64,000 nucleotides of DNA from Actinomyces sp. (GTDB taxonomy: Bacteria > Actinomycetota > Actinomycetes > Actinomycetales > Actinomycetaceae). Each line of letters starts with the position of its first letter. Position 1 is the stretch's first letter. The notes beneath the pieces are model-generated. The model searched no databases. It was given only the letters and a program-made list of their open reading frames with translations, and had not been told where the DNA came from. Shown here piece by piece: positions 1 to 10,352 of this stretch. Made by a program: the position numbers and the translations under genes. The stretch covers positions 1 through 64,000 of the forward strand of contig NZ_JAUNHI010000004.1 in the NCBI RefSeq assembly GCF_030524025.1. Direction: 5' to 3'.

Positions 1-59
1 GCAGCAGCTGGCCCAGCCCCGGACCACCCGGGACCACCAACAAGGTAACGGGAGGCGGG

Positions 60-455
60 TCAGGGGCGCTGGGCGACGGCCTCGATCTCGACCCTGGCGC
101 CCAGCGGCAGGGCGGCGACTTCGAAGGTGGCACGCGCCGGCAGGACCGGCCCCGTGAAGAATCGGGCGTAGACCTCGTTGACGGCCGCGAAGTCGGTGAT
201 GTCCGCGAGCAGCACGGTGGTCTTGACGACGTCGTCGTACCCCAGTCCCGCTGCCTGGAGAATGGCGCCCACGTTGGTGAGCACCCGCTCGGCCTGGGCG
301 ACGACATCGCCGTCGACCAGCGCCCCGGTGGACGGGTCGAGCGGCACCTGGCCGGAGACGAAGACGAGCGAACCGGGCCCGGCCCCGGTGGAGACTCCCT
401 GGGAGTAGGGGCCGACGGCGGCGGGCGCACCGGTGGTGGAGACGGCAGTGGGCAT
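60..455 (-). CDS. ridA: RidA family reactive-intermediate deaminase
   Basis: This 131-residue protein has the length and fold signature of the YjgF/YER057c/UK114 family, which hydrolyses 2-aminoacrylate and related enamine/imine intermediates in the cytosol. The N-terminal AVGPYSQG, the central FVSGQVPLDP and the C-terminal LPLGARVEIEAVA are family hallmarks, and the Arg in PARATFEV matches the substrate-binding Arg. The frame stays open upstream to base 680, but the ATG at 455 has a strong AAGGAG 6-8 nt ahead and gives a canonical N terminus, so I chose it. It stands alone, divergent from pgm. Function is confident at family level; the physiological substrate is not shown. Confidence 0.93.
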   Translation of the reverse strand: MPTAVSTTGAPAAVGPYSQGVSTGAGPGSLVFVSGQVPLDPSTGALVDGDVVAQAERVLTNVGAILQAAGLGYDDVVKTTVLLADITDFAAVNEVYARFFTGPVLPARATFEVAALPLGARVEIEAVAQRP

Positions 456-717
456 GGGGGCTCCTTCGCTGGGGTTCTCTCGCCGACCCCGGTCCAAGAC
501 GGGCCGGCTCGGACCAGCGTATCCGCGCCCGCCCCGCCGCACCGGCACGCCCCGACAAGCTCCGGAACCACCCGCCCCTCCAGGCCGGCACCCCGCCCCA
601 GTCGGCCCGGCAGGGGCCGGCGCACCCGCGACGAGGAGACGAAGAGACGGCGTACCCCCGCTCGGGACCCGGGCGTCCACCTAGCGGGACTCCCAGGACA
701 TCCTCAGTGACGGATGA

Positions 718-723
718 CACACT
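718..723 (+). promoter_or_regulatory. candidate leaderless -10 (CACACT) for pgm
   Basis: CACACT ends 6 nt before the pgm ATG. It is weaker than the TAnnnT sites, but the same CACACT at the same spacing precedes the gene at 29563. Confidence 0.4.
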
Positions 724-729
724 TGCCGC

Positions 730-2409
<1,680 letters not shown>

Positions 2410-2424
2410 GCCCCACCCGGCACC

Positions 2425-2652
2425 ATGGCTGACACCTTCAGGGTCGACGGCACGGCGGAGGCGACTCCCGCCGCGCCGTCGACCCGCTCCCGGCGCGCCC
2501 TGGGCATGGTCCGGGTCCTGCGGGCCCTGCGTACGGGAGCCGTGGTCGGGATCGTGCTCCTTGTCCCACTGAGCGCGCTGACCTGGCCGGGATACGTCCC
2601 CACGTTCCCGCCCGAGGGCAAGTACGTCGGCATCGCCCCCTCGTGGGCATGA
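2425..2652 (+). CDS. small one-TM hypothetical protein
   Basis: The 75-residue ORF starts 15 nt after pgm. It has a charged N terminus and one hydrophobic stretch (AVVGIVLLVPLSALTWPG, about residues 39-56), so it could be a single-pass membrane peptide. I recognise no family. There is no clear ribosome binding site. Its TGA overlaps the ATG of the next ORF as ATGA at 2649-2652, which would allow coupled translation but could equally mark a frameshift splitting one older gene. Existence as a real gene is uncertain. Confidence 0.35.
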   Translation: MADTFRVDGTAEATPAAPSTRSRRALGMVRVLRALRTGAVVGIVLLVPLSALTWPGYVPTFPPEGKYVGIAPSWA

Positions 2653-3014
2653 CCTGGGTGGTCGTCAGGCTGCAGGACGACCTGTGGCGGCCCGAGCCGC
2701 TGGGCCCCCTGGGCAGGCTTCTCCGGCTAGACAGGCCCCTCCGGCTTCCCGCCGCCCCGTGGCGCGGCCGCGGCGCACCCGATGGTGCCGCACCTGACCG
2801 CACCGCGCCCGGGTTCCTGCTGAGCACGGCCGTTGCCGAGGACCCCGACGCCGACGGCAACACGTTGGTCAGCACCACCCCGGCGGGCTGGATCGGACCG
2901 CCGGGGGACGGCCAGGTCCACCACGACCCCCTGACCCGGGTGCAGTACCAGGACACGAACTACTTCGAGAAGACCACCGTCGCGGCCGCTCCCGAGCCCA
3001 TGTCCGGGCAGTGA
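2649..3014 (+). CDS. hypothetical protein overlapping the previous ORF
   Basis: This 121-residue ORF is read in a different frame from 2425-2652 and joined to it by an ATGA overlap; a GTG at 2643 is an alternative start. The N-terminal 60 residues are Pro/Arg/Gly-rich, which is typical of an out-of-frame GC-rich read. The last 60 residues (VQYQDTNYFEKTTV and so on) look more protein-like. The two ORFs together may be a frameshifted remnant of one membrane-anchored protein. No family recognised. Confidence 0.3.
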   Translation: MTWVVVRLQDDLWRPEPLGPLGRLLRLDRPLRLPAAPWRGRGAPDGAAPDRTAPGFLLSTAVAEDPDADGNTLVSTTPAGWIGPPGDGQVHHDPLTRVQYQDTNYFEKTTVAAAPEPMSGQ

Positions 3015-3113
3015 CGCCCCACCAGGCGGCAGAGGCGCGTCGCCATGGTCCGGTTGACCACGGCGACGCGCCCTCCGCAGCCTGGGCTGGGCCGCCGCGC
3101 ATGCCCGATTGGT

Positions 3114-3119
3114 TAGGCT
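3114..3119 (+). promoter_or_regulatory. candidate leaderless -10 (TAGGCT)
   Basis: TAGGCT ends 7 nt before the GTG at 3127. It is the main reason for preferring that start over the TTG at 3109. Confidence 0.6.
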
Positions 3120-3126
3120 CACCGTT

Positions 3127-4242
3127 GTGACACAGCAGCGTCCCTCCGATCCTTCCCAGCGTCACGTCGAGTACGTGTCGGACGAGCCCGAGGCGGAGCC
3201 TGCGGCGGCCCCGCCCGCCTCCCCGGGCTCCGAGGACCCCGCCGACGGCCGCGAGCGCGCCGCGATCCCCCACCAGCAGTCGCGCCCGGGCCCCGAGGAC
3301 GACCGGCTCCTGGCCACCGGTGAGCGGGTGCGCCCCTCCTCGGCCCGCCAGGGAGAGACCGGGCCGACGCCGCGGCCCACCCAGGAGGAGATCCGCCGCC
3401 AGCCGGGCAGGCGGGCCTGGGTGCCGCAGCAGCACGGCGCCTGGTCCATGCTCATCGTCCCGCCCCTGGTGGGCTGGGTCGTCGGCGGGGTGAGCTGGGT
3501 CAACCTTGTGCTCCTGCCCGCCTGGTGGGGCGCCTACTTCGCCTACTGGGCGTGGTCGCAGTGGCTCCGCACCCGCTCGGCGCGCAAACGCGCCCTGCTC
3601 GTGCTGCCCCTGGGCGTATACACCGCGTGGACGGCGGGTCTCGCCCTGCTCACCATCGTCGCGGCGCCCTACCTCATTGAGTGGGTGGTGCCGCTGGCCC
3701 CACTGCTCGCTCTCGCCGCCCACCAGGTCTGGCGGGGTCACGAGCGCTCGCTGGCGTCGGGGCTGGCGACAACCGCCGCCGCGAGCCTCATGGCGGCGGT
3801 CACCTACAGCGTGGCGGTCGACGGCGCCGGGGGGTTCCTCGGCACGGGCGCCGCAGTGGGGCTGCCCGGCGCGAGCCCCAACGGGGAGCTGGCCGGCTGG
3901 TCGTGGATGTGGCTCGTCACCGGGCTGACGGCCGCCTACTTCTGCGGGACGGTGCCCTACATCAAGGCGATGATCCGCGAGCGCTTCAACACCCCGCTGC
4001 TGGCGTGCACCGTGGCGACGCACGCGGCGGTGGCGGCGACGACCGTGTGGCTGGCCGCGGGCGGCTACGTGTCGTGGGCGATGGCCGCGCTGTGGGTGGT
4101 CCTGGCGGTGCGCTCCCTGGTCATGCCGCTCCTCCAGTGGCACCTGGCCCGCTCCCGCCACCGTCCTTTGCGCCCCGGGGTCATGGGGGTGGTCGAGATC
4201 GTCATGTGCGTCCTGCTCCTCATCTCGATCGCCGTGGCCTGA
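3127..4242 (+). CDS. YwiC-like integral membrane protein
   Basis: This 371-residue protein has a soluble Pro/Glu-rich N terminus of about 95 residues followed by about nine hydrophobic segments. The segment VPQQHGAWSMLIVPPLVGW at the first membrane helix is the hallmark of the YwiC-like family, a group of multi-pass proteins of unknown function in Firmicutes and Actinobacteria. YwiC in Bacillus lies near anaerobic genes, but nothing here supports that role. The frame opens at a TTG (3109); I chose the GTG at 3127 because of the -10-like hexamer. No operon partner is visible. Confidence 0.8.
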   Translation: MTQQRPSDPSQRHVEYVSDEPEAEPAAAPPASPGSEDPADGRERAAIPHQQSRPGPEDDRLLATGERVRPSSARQGETGPTPRPTQEEIRRQPGRRAWVPQQHGAWSMLIVPPLVGWVVGGVSWVNLVLLPAWWGAYFAYWAWSQWLRTRSARKRALLVLPLGVYTAWTAGLALLTIVAAPYLIEWVVPLAPLLALAAHQVWRGHERSLASGLATTAAASLMAAVTYSVAVDGAGGFLGTGAAVGLPGASPNGELAGWSWMWLVTGLTAAYFCGTVPYIKAMIRERFNTPLLACTVATHAAVAATTVWLAAGGYVSWAMAALWVVLAVRSLVMPLLQWHLARSRHRPLRPGVMGVVEIVMCVLLLISIAVA

Positions 4243-4352
4243 CCGCACCACAGCAGCACCGCGCCGCCCGACCGGCCGGCACGTCCTCGCCCCGTCGCTC
4301 GACCGGTCCGGTCCGCCGGGTCAGGGCTGCGGCCGCCGTCGTCGGCCCCCTG

Positions 4353-5444
4353 TCACGCCTCCCGGCCGGCGCGGAAGGCTGCGGCGGCGGCGAGCACCCG
4401 CTCGTTGTCAGCCGTGGTGCCGATACTCACCCGCACCCCCTCGCCCCTGAAGGGTCGGACGAGCACGCCGGCCTCGGCGAAGTGCGCGGCGAGCTCCTCG
4501 GTACGGGCGCCGACCCCGAGCCAGAAGAAGTTGCCCTGGGCATCGGGGATCTCCCAGCCGCGGTCGCGCAGCGCCGCCACGACGCGGTCGCGCTCCGCGG
4601 CGACGACGGCGGCCCTCCGGGCGGTCTCGGCCAGCGCCTCGGGGGCGAGCGCGGCCAGCGCCGCCGCCTGGGCAGGCAGGTTGACGCCGAAGGGCGTTGA
4701 CACCGAGCGCACCGCACCGATGAGGCCGGGCTCCCCCATGAGGTAGCCCACCCGCATGCCCGCCAGGGCATGCGCCTTGGAGAAGGTGCGTGCCACGACG
4801 AGGTTGGGGTGGTCCTCGAGCAGATCAAGGGCGTTGCCCACACGCGCGTCGGTGACGAAGTCGAGGTAGGCCTCGTCAACGAGCACGACGACGTCGGTCG
4901 GCAGGCCCTGAACCAGGGCGCCCAGCTCGGCCCGGCTCAGCGTCGGACCCGTGGGGTTGTTGGGGGTGCAGGCCAGGACGACGCGGGTGCGCGGCGTCAC
5001 CGAGGCGATCATGGCCGGCACGTCGTGGCGGGCGTCCTCGGTCAGCGGCACCCTGACGGCCCTGGCCCCGGCGACCGCGGCGCAGATCGGGTAGGCCTCG
5101 AAGGAGCGCCAGGCCATGACGACCTCGTCACCGGGCTCGCAGACCGTGTCCAGCAAGTGCTGAATGAGGGCCACCGAGCCGTTGCCGACGACGACCTGCT
5201 CGGGTTCCAGGCCGTGGCGGGCGGCCAGCGCCGCGACGAGGGTCTGACCGGTCATCTCCGGGTAGCGGTTGACGCCGGCGGCCGTCTCGGTCAGGGCGGC
5301 GAGGACGGAGTCCTGGACCGGGAAGGGGAGCTCATTGCTCGACAGCTTGGCGACACTTTCGCTGCCGGGTCGCGCTCCCGGGACGTAGGAGGGCAGGCTC
5401 GCCACGGCGGGACGAATGCGCACGGGACTCGTGGAGGCGCTCAT
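4353..5444 (-). CDS. HisC-type PLP aminotransferase (histidinol-phosphate or aromatic amino acid)
   Basis: This 363-residue fold-type I aminotransferase has the HisC/Pat signatures: KLSSNELPFPV near the N terminus, CTPNNPTG for PLP binding, DEAYLDF, and the Schiff-base Lys in FSKAHALAGMRVGY. A C-terminal Arg in VRVSIGT fits carboxylate binding. It would either transfer amino groups to imidazole-acetol phosphate (histidine synthesis) or to aromatic 2-oxo acids, as actinobacterial Pat proteins do. It is outside any his operon, which favours Pat, but sequence alone does not decide. The open frame continues to 5963; the ATG at 5444 fits the family N terminus and a -10-like hexamer. Confidence 0.88.
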   Translation of the reverse strand: MSASTSPVRIRPAVASLPSYVPGARPGSESVAKLSSNELPFPVQDSVLAALTETAAGVNRYPEMTGQTLVAALAARHGLEPEQVVVGNGSVALIQHLLDTVCEPGDEVVMAWRSFEAYPICAAVAGARAVRVPLTEDARHDVPAMIASVTPRTRVVLACTPNNPTGPTLSRAELGALVQGLPTDVVVLVDEAYLDFVTDARVGNALDLLEDHPNLVVARTFSKAHALAGMRVGYLMGEPGLIGAVRSVSTPFGVNLPAQAAALAALAPEALAETARRAAVVAAERDRVVAALRDRGWEIPDAQGNFFWLGVGARTEELAAHFAEAGVLVRPFRGEGVRVSIGTTADNERVLAAAAAFRAGREA

Positions 5445-5450
5445 GGACGC

Positions 5451-5456
5451 ATCCTG
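5451..5456 (-). promoter_or_regulatory. candidate leaderless -10 (CAGGAT) for the aminotransferase gene
   Basis: Read on the minus strand, CAGGAT ends 6 nt before the ATG at 5444. It is mirrored by the same hexamer at 5518-5523 for the divergent gene. Confidence 0.45.
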
Positions 5457-5517
5457 CCACCACCGTCCGGTCCGGCGTCCGGTCCGGCGTGCACAGCACC
5501 GGCACAGGCCGGCCTGG

Positions 5518-5523
5518 CAGGAT
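5518..5523 (+). promoter_or_regulatory. candidate leaderless -10 (CAGGAT) for the holin-like gene
   Basis: CAGGAT ends 6 nt before the ATG at 5530. Confidence 0.45.
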
Positions 5524-5529
5524 GCTCCC

Positions 5530-5937
5530 ATGGAGTTCATCGTGCGCACCATCGGCAACGCGGCCGGCCTGTGGCTGGCCGTGACCGTGCTGGACGGGAT
5601 GAGCGTGCCGGGGGCACCCTCGACGCTGCTCATGATCGTCAACCTGCTCGTCGTCGGCCTGGTCCTGGCGCTGGTCAACTCGCTGGTCAAGCCGGTGGCG
5701 CGCTTCGTCACCTTCCCGCTGTACATCCTCACCTTCGGCCTGTTCGCGCTCGTGGTCAACGGGGCGATGCTCATGCTGACCAGCCGCCTGACCGACGCGC
5801 TCGTGGGGGTCGGCGCCGAGGCCGGGGTGGCCCTCGGCCTGCATGTCGGGTCCTTCGGGACCGCTGTCGTCGGTTCCCTCATCATCGCCGTCGTCTCCTC
5901 CCTCATCGTCAGCCTCCTGGGCTCCCAGGACGACTGA
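5530..5937 (+). CDS. phage holin family 4 / YvlD-like membrane protein
   Basis: This 135-residue protein has four hydrophobic helices and the arrangement of the Phage_holin_4_2/YvlD family: NSLVKPVARFVTFPLYILTFGLF in the middle and a final helix ending SLIVSLLGS. Despite the name, chromosomal members are single genes without a lysin and are thought to be stress-related inner-membrane proteins; no function is established. No endolysin or phage gene is nearby, so I do not read this as prophage. It is transcribed divergently from the aminotransferase gene with 85 nt between the starts. Confidence 0.82.
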   Translation: MEFIVRTIGNAAGLWLAVTVLDGMSVPGAPSTLLMIVNLLVVGLVLALVNSLVKPVARFVTFPLYILTFGLFALVVNGAMLMLTSRLTDALVGVGAEAGVALGLHVGSFGTAVVGSLIIAVVSSLIVSLLGSQDD

Positions 5938-5985
5938 GCCCCGAGGCGGGCTCCCCCACCCACCCGGGTGTCAGTCCCGCCACGG

Positions 5986-8106
5986 CTAGCTGGTGTCCTC
6001 GGGGAGCGGCTCGACCTCGCGGGTGATGTCGAAGACCATCTCCGTGGTCTGCGCGTTGTCCTCGCCGGCCCCGGTCAGGGCCGCCAGGCCGTCGTTGTAC
6101 TGGTCGATGCTCGGGTTGCCCGTCATGCCGTCGGTGGTCTGGGCGTAGACGCTCTGCGCGTGGGGGTGGGTCTCGATGTCGGCGTTGCTGGAGTCGATGG
6201 TCACCACGGTGCGCGAGGTGGTGCGCGGGGTGCGGGCCCCGTCGAGGGCGGGCACGACGTCCCGGTCGTCCTCGATGTGCACCGCCTCGACGCTCGAGGG
6301 CAGCACCGCACCGGCGGTGGGGGCCCCGGCGGTCAGGACGCTGGTGATCGTGAACTGCTCGGCGATGGCCGGATCGGCGGCGATGTTGACCGCCGTGGCC
6401 CCGCCCTGGGAGTGGCCGTAGAGTCCCACCGGCTCCCCGGGCTGGATGCCCGCCTGCCGCATGGCGGTGACGACGGCGGTCTCCATATCGGTCGGGCGGC
6501 CCGAGACCGCCTCGAGGTTGGTCAGCTGGTCCTGCGGGTTGGAGTCTCCCAGGGTCCATTCTCTCGTGCCGGGGATGACGACGACCCATGAGTTCGTCCC
6601 GTCCTCGTGGGTGGTGCGCAGGATCGAGACGACGCCGCTGTCGGGGCCTTCGGCCTTGACGGAGTCGGCGTACTCGATCAGCCCCGAGATGGAGTCCAGC
6701 CCGAGCGGGTCGCTCGTGCACTGCGTCTGGCAGGCCTGCCCCTCCTGCGCGCCGACCCCGCTCCTCAGGGTGCGCCCCTGCGCCCAGACGCCGCCGCCCA
6801 CGGCAGCCACCGCCGTCCCCAAGCCGAAGGGGTCATCCACCCCGGGCGGGACCGTGACGCCCTGCCCCCCGCGGGGGGTGACCGTCACGCCGGTGCGCCG
6901 GCCGAACTGGGTCTGACCGTTGGACTCCGAGAGCATCGCCAGGTAGTAGGACACGCGCTGCATCGGCGTCAGCGAGGAGGTCTCGACCATCCTGGAGCCC
7001 ACCTGCACCTGGTCGGGCAGCTGAGCGCTGACCGCGTCGTCGACGCGCGCGGCGGTCTCGGCCAGGTACTGCTCCATGACCGGGGAGACATCGCCCTGGT
7101 CCGCCTTGGCGGCCCAGCTGGCCAGGACGGCGAGCAGCAGGAGGTCCCCCGCGACCCAGGTCGTCAGCTCGGCGTCCTGGAGGATGACCTGGAGGTTCTG
7201 CAGCGCCGCGGCCGTCCCCGCATCCAGGCTCCCCACCTCCCCCAGGCCCAGCGTGCGCGAGACCGCTCCGGCCATCATGACCACCGCGCCCCAGTTGCTC
7301 CACCCCATCGTCAGCGACATGACGCGCACGTACCGCAGGGCCGCCTCGACCTCGGGGCTGGCTCCGGCCGCGTTCTCGGCGGTGCCGTAGGTCTCGGAGG
7401 CCTGCGTGACCTGGGAGGCCAGGTCCCGCAGGGACAGGGCGGCCTCGTCGAGGCCGTCCAGGAGGGACTCGAGCGCGTCCTCAGCGGTGGCTCGCCGCAT
7501 CTCGAAGGCGGACAGGATCGACGGAGGGCCGACAAAGTACGGCACGATGGGGGTCATGGAGGCGTAGATGGCCGCACGGCAGATGGGGCGGTAGAACCCC
7601 GGGTGCGCCCACGGGGCCAGAATCGTGATGGGGGACTGTGTACCGAAGGACTCCTCCGGGCCCGCGTCAGGGCTGAAAGGCCCGCCGAGGCTCACCTCGT
7701 CGTCGGGCGGGGCCTCGGCGGCACGCACGGCTGCCAGGGCGTCCTCGGCGTGGATCGCGGCGTCATCCAGCCACTGCGCGGCGGAGGTGAGCGTGGCGGC
7801 GAAATCGTCCAGCTCCTCGGTGCTCACGGCGTAAGCACCCCCAGTGACGTAGACGGTGGTGCCCTCCTGCTGGCCCGGCCACATGAGCTCGCCCGGGCGG
7901 CAGATCCCCGTCTCGGGCTCAGCGGTCGGCGCGGGGCCGGGGGTCGCCGACGGCGTACGAGCCGGCTCGTCGGACGGGGCCGCCGCGGGCGTGGGTGCGG
8001 GGTCGGCTGCCGGATAGGGCGCCGGATTGCGTCCCGGTGCGGGGTCGGCCACCGGAAAGCCCGCTGAATCGGCGACGGGATAGGGCGCGGGCGCTGTCGA
8101 GCTCAT
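5986..8106 (-). CDS. large alpha/beta-hydrolase (lipase-like) protein, candidate type VII-associated effector
   Basis: The 706-residue protein has three parts. Residues 1-70 are a Pro/Ala/Asp-rich low-complexity tail. Residues about 95-400 are mostly helical and Ala-rich, like LXG/ESX-type targeting regions. The C-terminal 200 residues are an alpha/beta hydrolase with nucleophile elbow GLYGHSQGG, a candidate Asp in HIEDDRDVVP and a His in THPHAQSVY, i.e. a plausible triad. There is no Sec signal. It sits 24 nt downstream of a small WXG-like gene with AAGGAG before its ATG. Substrate unknown; no immunity gene is apparent downstream. The type VII link is inferred from domain layout and partner only. 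Confidence 0.72.
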   Translation of the reverse strand: MSSTAPAPYPVADSAGFPVADPAPGRNPAPYPAADPAPTPAAAPSDEPARTPSATPGPAPTAEPETGICRPGELMWPGQQEGTTVYVTGGAYAVSTEELDDFAATLTSAAQWLDDAAIHAEDALAAVRAAEAPPDDEVSLGGPFSPDAGPEESFGTQSPITILAPWAHPGFYRPICRAAIYASMTPIVPYFVGPPSILSAFEMRRATAEDALESLLDGLDEAALSLRDLASQVTQASETYGTAENAAGASPEVEAALRYVRVMSLTMGWSNWGAVVMMAGAVSRTLGLGEVGSLDAGTAAALQNLQVILQDAELTTWVAGDLLLLAVLASWAAKADQGDVSPVMEQYLAETAARVDDAVSAQLPDQVQVGSRMVETSSLTPMQRVSYYLAMLSESNGQTQFGRRTGVTVTPRGGQGVTVPPGVDDPFGLGTAVAAVGGGVWAQGRTLRSGVGAQEGQACQTQCTSDPLGLDSISGLIEYADSVKAEGPDSGVVSILRTTHEDGTNSWVVVIPGTREWTLGDSNPQDQLTNLEAVSGRPTDMETAVVTAMRQAGIQPGEPVGLYGHSQGGATAVNIAADPAIAEQFTITSVLTAGAPTAGAVLPSSVEAVHIEDDRDVVPALDGARTPRTTSRTVVTIDSSNADIETHPHAQSVYAQTTDGMTGNPSIDQYNDGLAALTGAGEDNAQTTEMVFDITREVEPLPEDTS

Positions 8107-8130
8107 GAGGACTCCTTGTGCTAGTCGGTG

Positions 8131-8343
8131 CTAGTCGGCGGCCATGTCGTCCAGGGCGGAGATGGCGTCGTAGGCGGTGGTCAGCAGGGCGTCGAGCCCG
8201 CTGAGAAGGAGGACGGCCTCGTCGAGGTCGGTCTGGCAGGCGTTGGCGGCCAAGCCCGTCCACCCCGAGGGGACCAGGGTCGGCACCATGGCGACCGCGG
8301 TATCGGCGTCGTCCTGCGCGAGGGAGACGTGTGAGGAACTCAT
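8131..8343 (-). CDS. WXG-like small helical partner protein
   Basis: This 70-residue protein is predicted to be two helices separated by GWTG (Trp28-x-Gly30), the helix-turn motif of WXG100/ESX proteins, although it is shorter than the usual 95-100 residues. It has no signal peptide or membrane segment. It lies directly upstream of the lipase-like gene on the same strand, the arrangement expected for a heterodimeric secretion partner. The longer open frame (to 8484) is rejected because a TACGGT hexamer lies 6 nt before this ATG. A tandem 10-bp duplication (TGCTAGTCGG twice, 8119-8138) straddles its stop codon. Confidence 0.7.
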   Translation of the reverse strand: MSSSHVSLAQDDADTAVAMVPTLVPSGWTGLAANACQTDLDEAVLLLSGLDALLTTAYDAISALDDMAAD

Positions 8344-8349
8344 GCCTCG

Positions 8350-8355
8350 ACCGTA
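8350..8355 (-). promoter_or_regulatory. candidate leaderless -10 (TACGGT) for the WXG-like gene
   Basis: On the minus strand TACGGT ends 6 nt before the ATG at 8343. Confidence 0.55.
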
Positions 8356-8502
8356 GGCGGCCCACGGCGCCCGCCGCTCAGGGCCTGTGGACGCGACGGG
8401 CGCCGGGGTGCACGAACCGTGCCTGTGGAGCACCTCTATGCGGGACTCCACTGGCCGGCAACCGGCGCCCATGATCGCCCTCACCCGGCCGTGACCCGCT
8501 CA

Positions 8503-8524
8503 CCCCGAGACCGGGACTCACGTC
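8503..8524. repeat. degenerate single copy of the 23-bp GAGATCGG repeat
   Basis: CCCCGAGACCGGGACTCACG differs by two bases from the same stretch of the first unit at 49031. It lies between the WXG-like gene and the ABC permease gene. Confidence 0.5.
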
Positions 8525-8585
8525 CTCGGCCCCGAACTCGTGCACCCAGGCCGTGGCTCCCACCCCGCCCCGGAGAATCAATCCT

Positions 8586-10352
8586 CTAGACGAGGTCGCG
8601 ACGACCCACGAGCCAGGCGCCCCCGGCCAACAGCGCCGCCGCCAGACCCGTCAGGACCAGTGCACCCGTCCAGTCGAGAGCGGGCGAGCCGGGGCCCAGC
8701 GCCAGGACCGGTGGCACGTGCTCAAGCACCGACAGGTTCCGCAACCACTGGGGCAGGCCGAGCAGGTCGGACACCAGGGTGAGCATGGCCGTCCAGGCGA
8801 ACAGCCCCCACACCGCGGCACCCACCGCCCTGCCGACGCCGGTGACCAGTGCTCCCGCACCGATGAGTGCGAGGCAGGCCGGCCACGCGCCGAGCGCGGA
8901 GATCAGTGCGTCGCGGGCCAGTTCCCACTGTCCGGTCGTCGCCGCACTGGTCACCCCCAGGCAGGCGGCGCCCGCGACGATGGTGGCCAGGCTGCCTGCG
9001 GCGGCGGCCGCGGCCACGGTGCACACCCGCTGGGCGCGGGGGCGAGGAGCCGCCAGGATCGCCTCGGCGCGGCCGGCGAGCTCGTCGCGCCACGCCGATG
9101 CCACGACCGTCATGCCCGCCCCGGCCGCAAGGAGCGCCACGAAGGCGAAGAAGACCGACACGTAGCTGCGCGGGGCGAAGCTTCCCCCGAGGAAGGCGGT
9201 GAAGTACTCCGACTCCTGAGAGATCGTGCCGAGAGCTCCCTCGAGGGAGCCGGCCAGTCCGCCATAGAGGGCGGCCATGGCCACCGCCCCGGCCACCCAC
9301 CACAGCGCGGCTCTCGCCTGGATGCGCAGCGCCAGGGCCCACGGGCCGCGCGGCCCCGGTCGTCCCAGGCCGGGAGGGCTCGGCCAGGCGATGGCCGGTG
9401 CCTCCAGGTCGCGTCGGGAGGCCAGGCGCAGCGCGAGGAGGGCCACGGCGTCGGCGACGAGGATGAGGACCACGGCCCACCCCCAGCTCTCCCCCGCCCA
9501 GGGGCGCATGGCCTGGGCCCAGCCGATCGGGGACAGCTGGGAGAGCCACGCACCCTCCTCCCCCATCGCGTGCAGGACGTCGCCGACGGCGCGCAGGCCG
9601 AAGGCCGCGAGCAGTGCCAGGAACGCCAGCCCTCGGGCCGAGCGCGCCGACGGCGCGACCTGGGCGGCCAGGAGCGCCGCGGCTCCCAGGCACATGCCCA
9701 CACCCAGCGACCCGGCGGTCATGGCCAGGGCGCCGGGGACGGCCAGCCCTCCCAGGACGAGCCCGGCCACGATTCCCAGGCCGACGGCGGTCAGGCAGAT
9801 GTCGAGCACGAGCAGCACGACCCAGGCCTCGGCCCCGGGTCGCAGGGCGCCGGCGCGCACGAGGCCGGCCTGGCCGGTCTCCTCGGTGGCGCGGGTGTGG
9901 CGGATGACCAGGACGACGGCAAGCGCTGCCACCCCCAGGGCGACGTAGAGGAGGAGCTCGTTGGCGACGAGTGCCGCCAGGCTCGGGGCGACGCCGTCGG
10001 CGACCCCCTCCATGCCGTGGCCCGGTCCGGTGAAGGCGGCCATGCTCGGGGTGCGTTCCAGGGCGCCTGCGGCCAGGCGCAGCTGCTCGGTGCTGTAGCT
10101 CCTGCCCAGGGCGTCCACGGAGTACCAGCACAGGGCACCCAGGCCCAGGACCCATACGACCAGGCCCCGCAGCTCACGCAGGAGCATCGCCCGGGCCAGC
10201 GCCGCCAGGGCCATGACCTCGGCGAGGCGGTCCCCGACCGGGAAGGGCTCGGGCGGGGCTGCCTTCGGCGCCGCCCCGGAGGGCGCCGGCGAAGGGCTCC
10301 CCGGGCCGCGTTCGTCGGCCGGACCTGCGAGGTTGCCGGCCGCGCCGCTCAT
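8586..10352 (-). CDS. ABC-2 type exporter permease
   Basis: This 588-residue protein has about 12 hydrophobic segments in two homologous-looking halves, preceded by a 45-residue Pro/Ala-rich cytoplasmic tail. The layout (RELRGLVVWVLGLG at the first helix, a linker with PSPPGLGRPGPRGP between halves) matches the large permeases of actinobacterial ABC exporters related to those for tetronasin-type antibiotics. Its start overlaps the stop of the ATPase gene as ATGA (10349-10352), so the pair is translationally coupled and forms one transporter. Export substrate is not deducible. Confidence 0.85.
   Translation of the reverse strand: MSGAAGNLAGPADERGPGSPSPAPSGAAPKAAPPEPFPVGDRLAEVMALAALARAMLLRELRGLVVWVLGLGALCWYSVDALGRSYSTEQLRLAAGALERTPSMAAFTGPGHGMEGVADGVAPSLAALVANELLLYVALGVAALAVVLVIRHTRATEETGQAGLVRAGALRPGAEAWVVLLVLDICLTAVGLGIVAGLVLGGLAVPGALAMTAGSLGVGMCLGAAALLAAQVAPSARSARGLAFLALLAAFGLRAVGDVLHAMGEEGAWLSQLSPIGWAQAMRPWAGESWGWAVVLILVADAVALLALRLASRRDLEAPAIAWPSPPGLGRPGPRGPWALALRIQARAALWWVAGAVAMAALYGGLAGSLEGALGTISQESEYFTAFLGGSFAPRSYVSVFFAFVALLAAGAGMTVVASAWRDELAGRAEAILAAPRPRAQRVCTVAAAAAAGSLATIVAGAACLGVTSAATTGQWELARDALISALGAWPACLALIGAGALVTGVGRAVGAAVWGLFAWTAMLTLVSDLLGLPQWLRNLSVLEHVPPVLALGPGSPALDWTGALVLTGLAAALLAGGAWLVGRRDLV

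Noticed and set aside
5530-5937. Prophage holin
   Set aside because: The protein is a chromosomal YvlD/holin-4-like type; no lysin, structural or integrase gene lies near.
8119-8138. Phase-variable repeat at the WXG-like stop codon
   Set aside because: Only two copies of a 10-bp unit lie around a stop; a change in copy number would not alter either protein.
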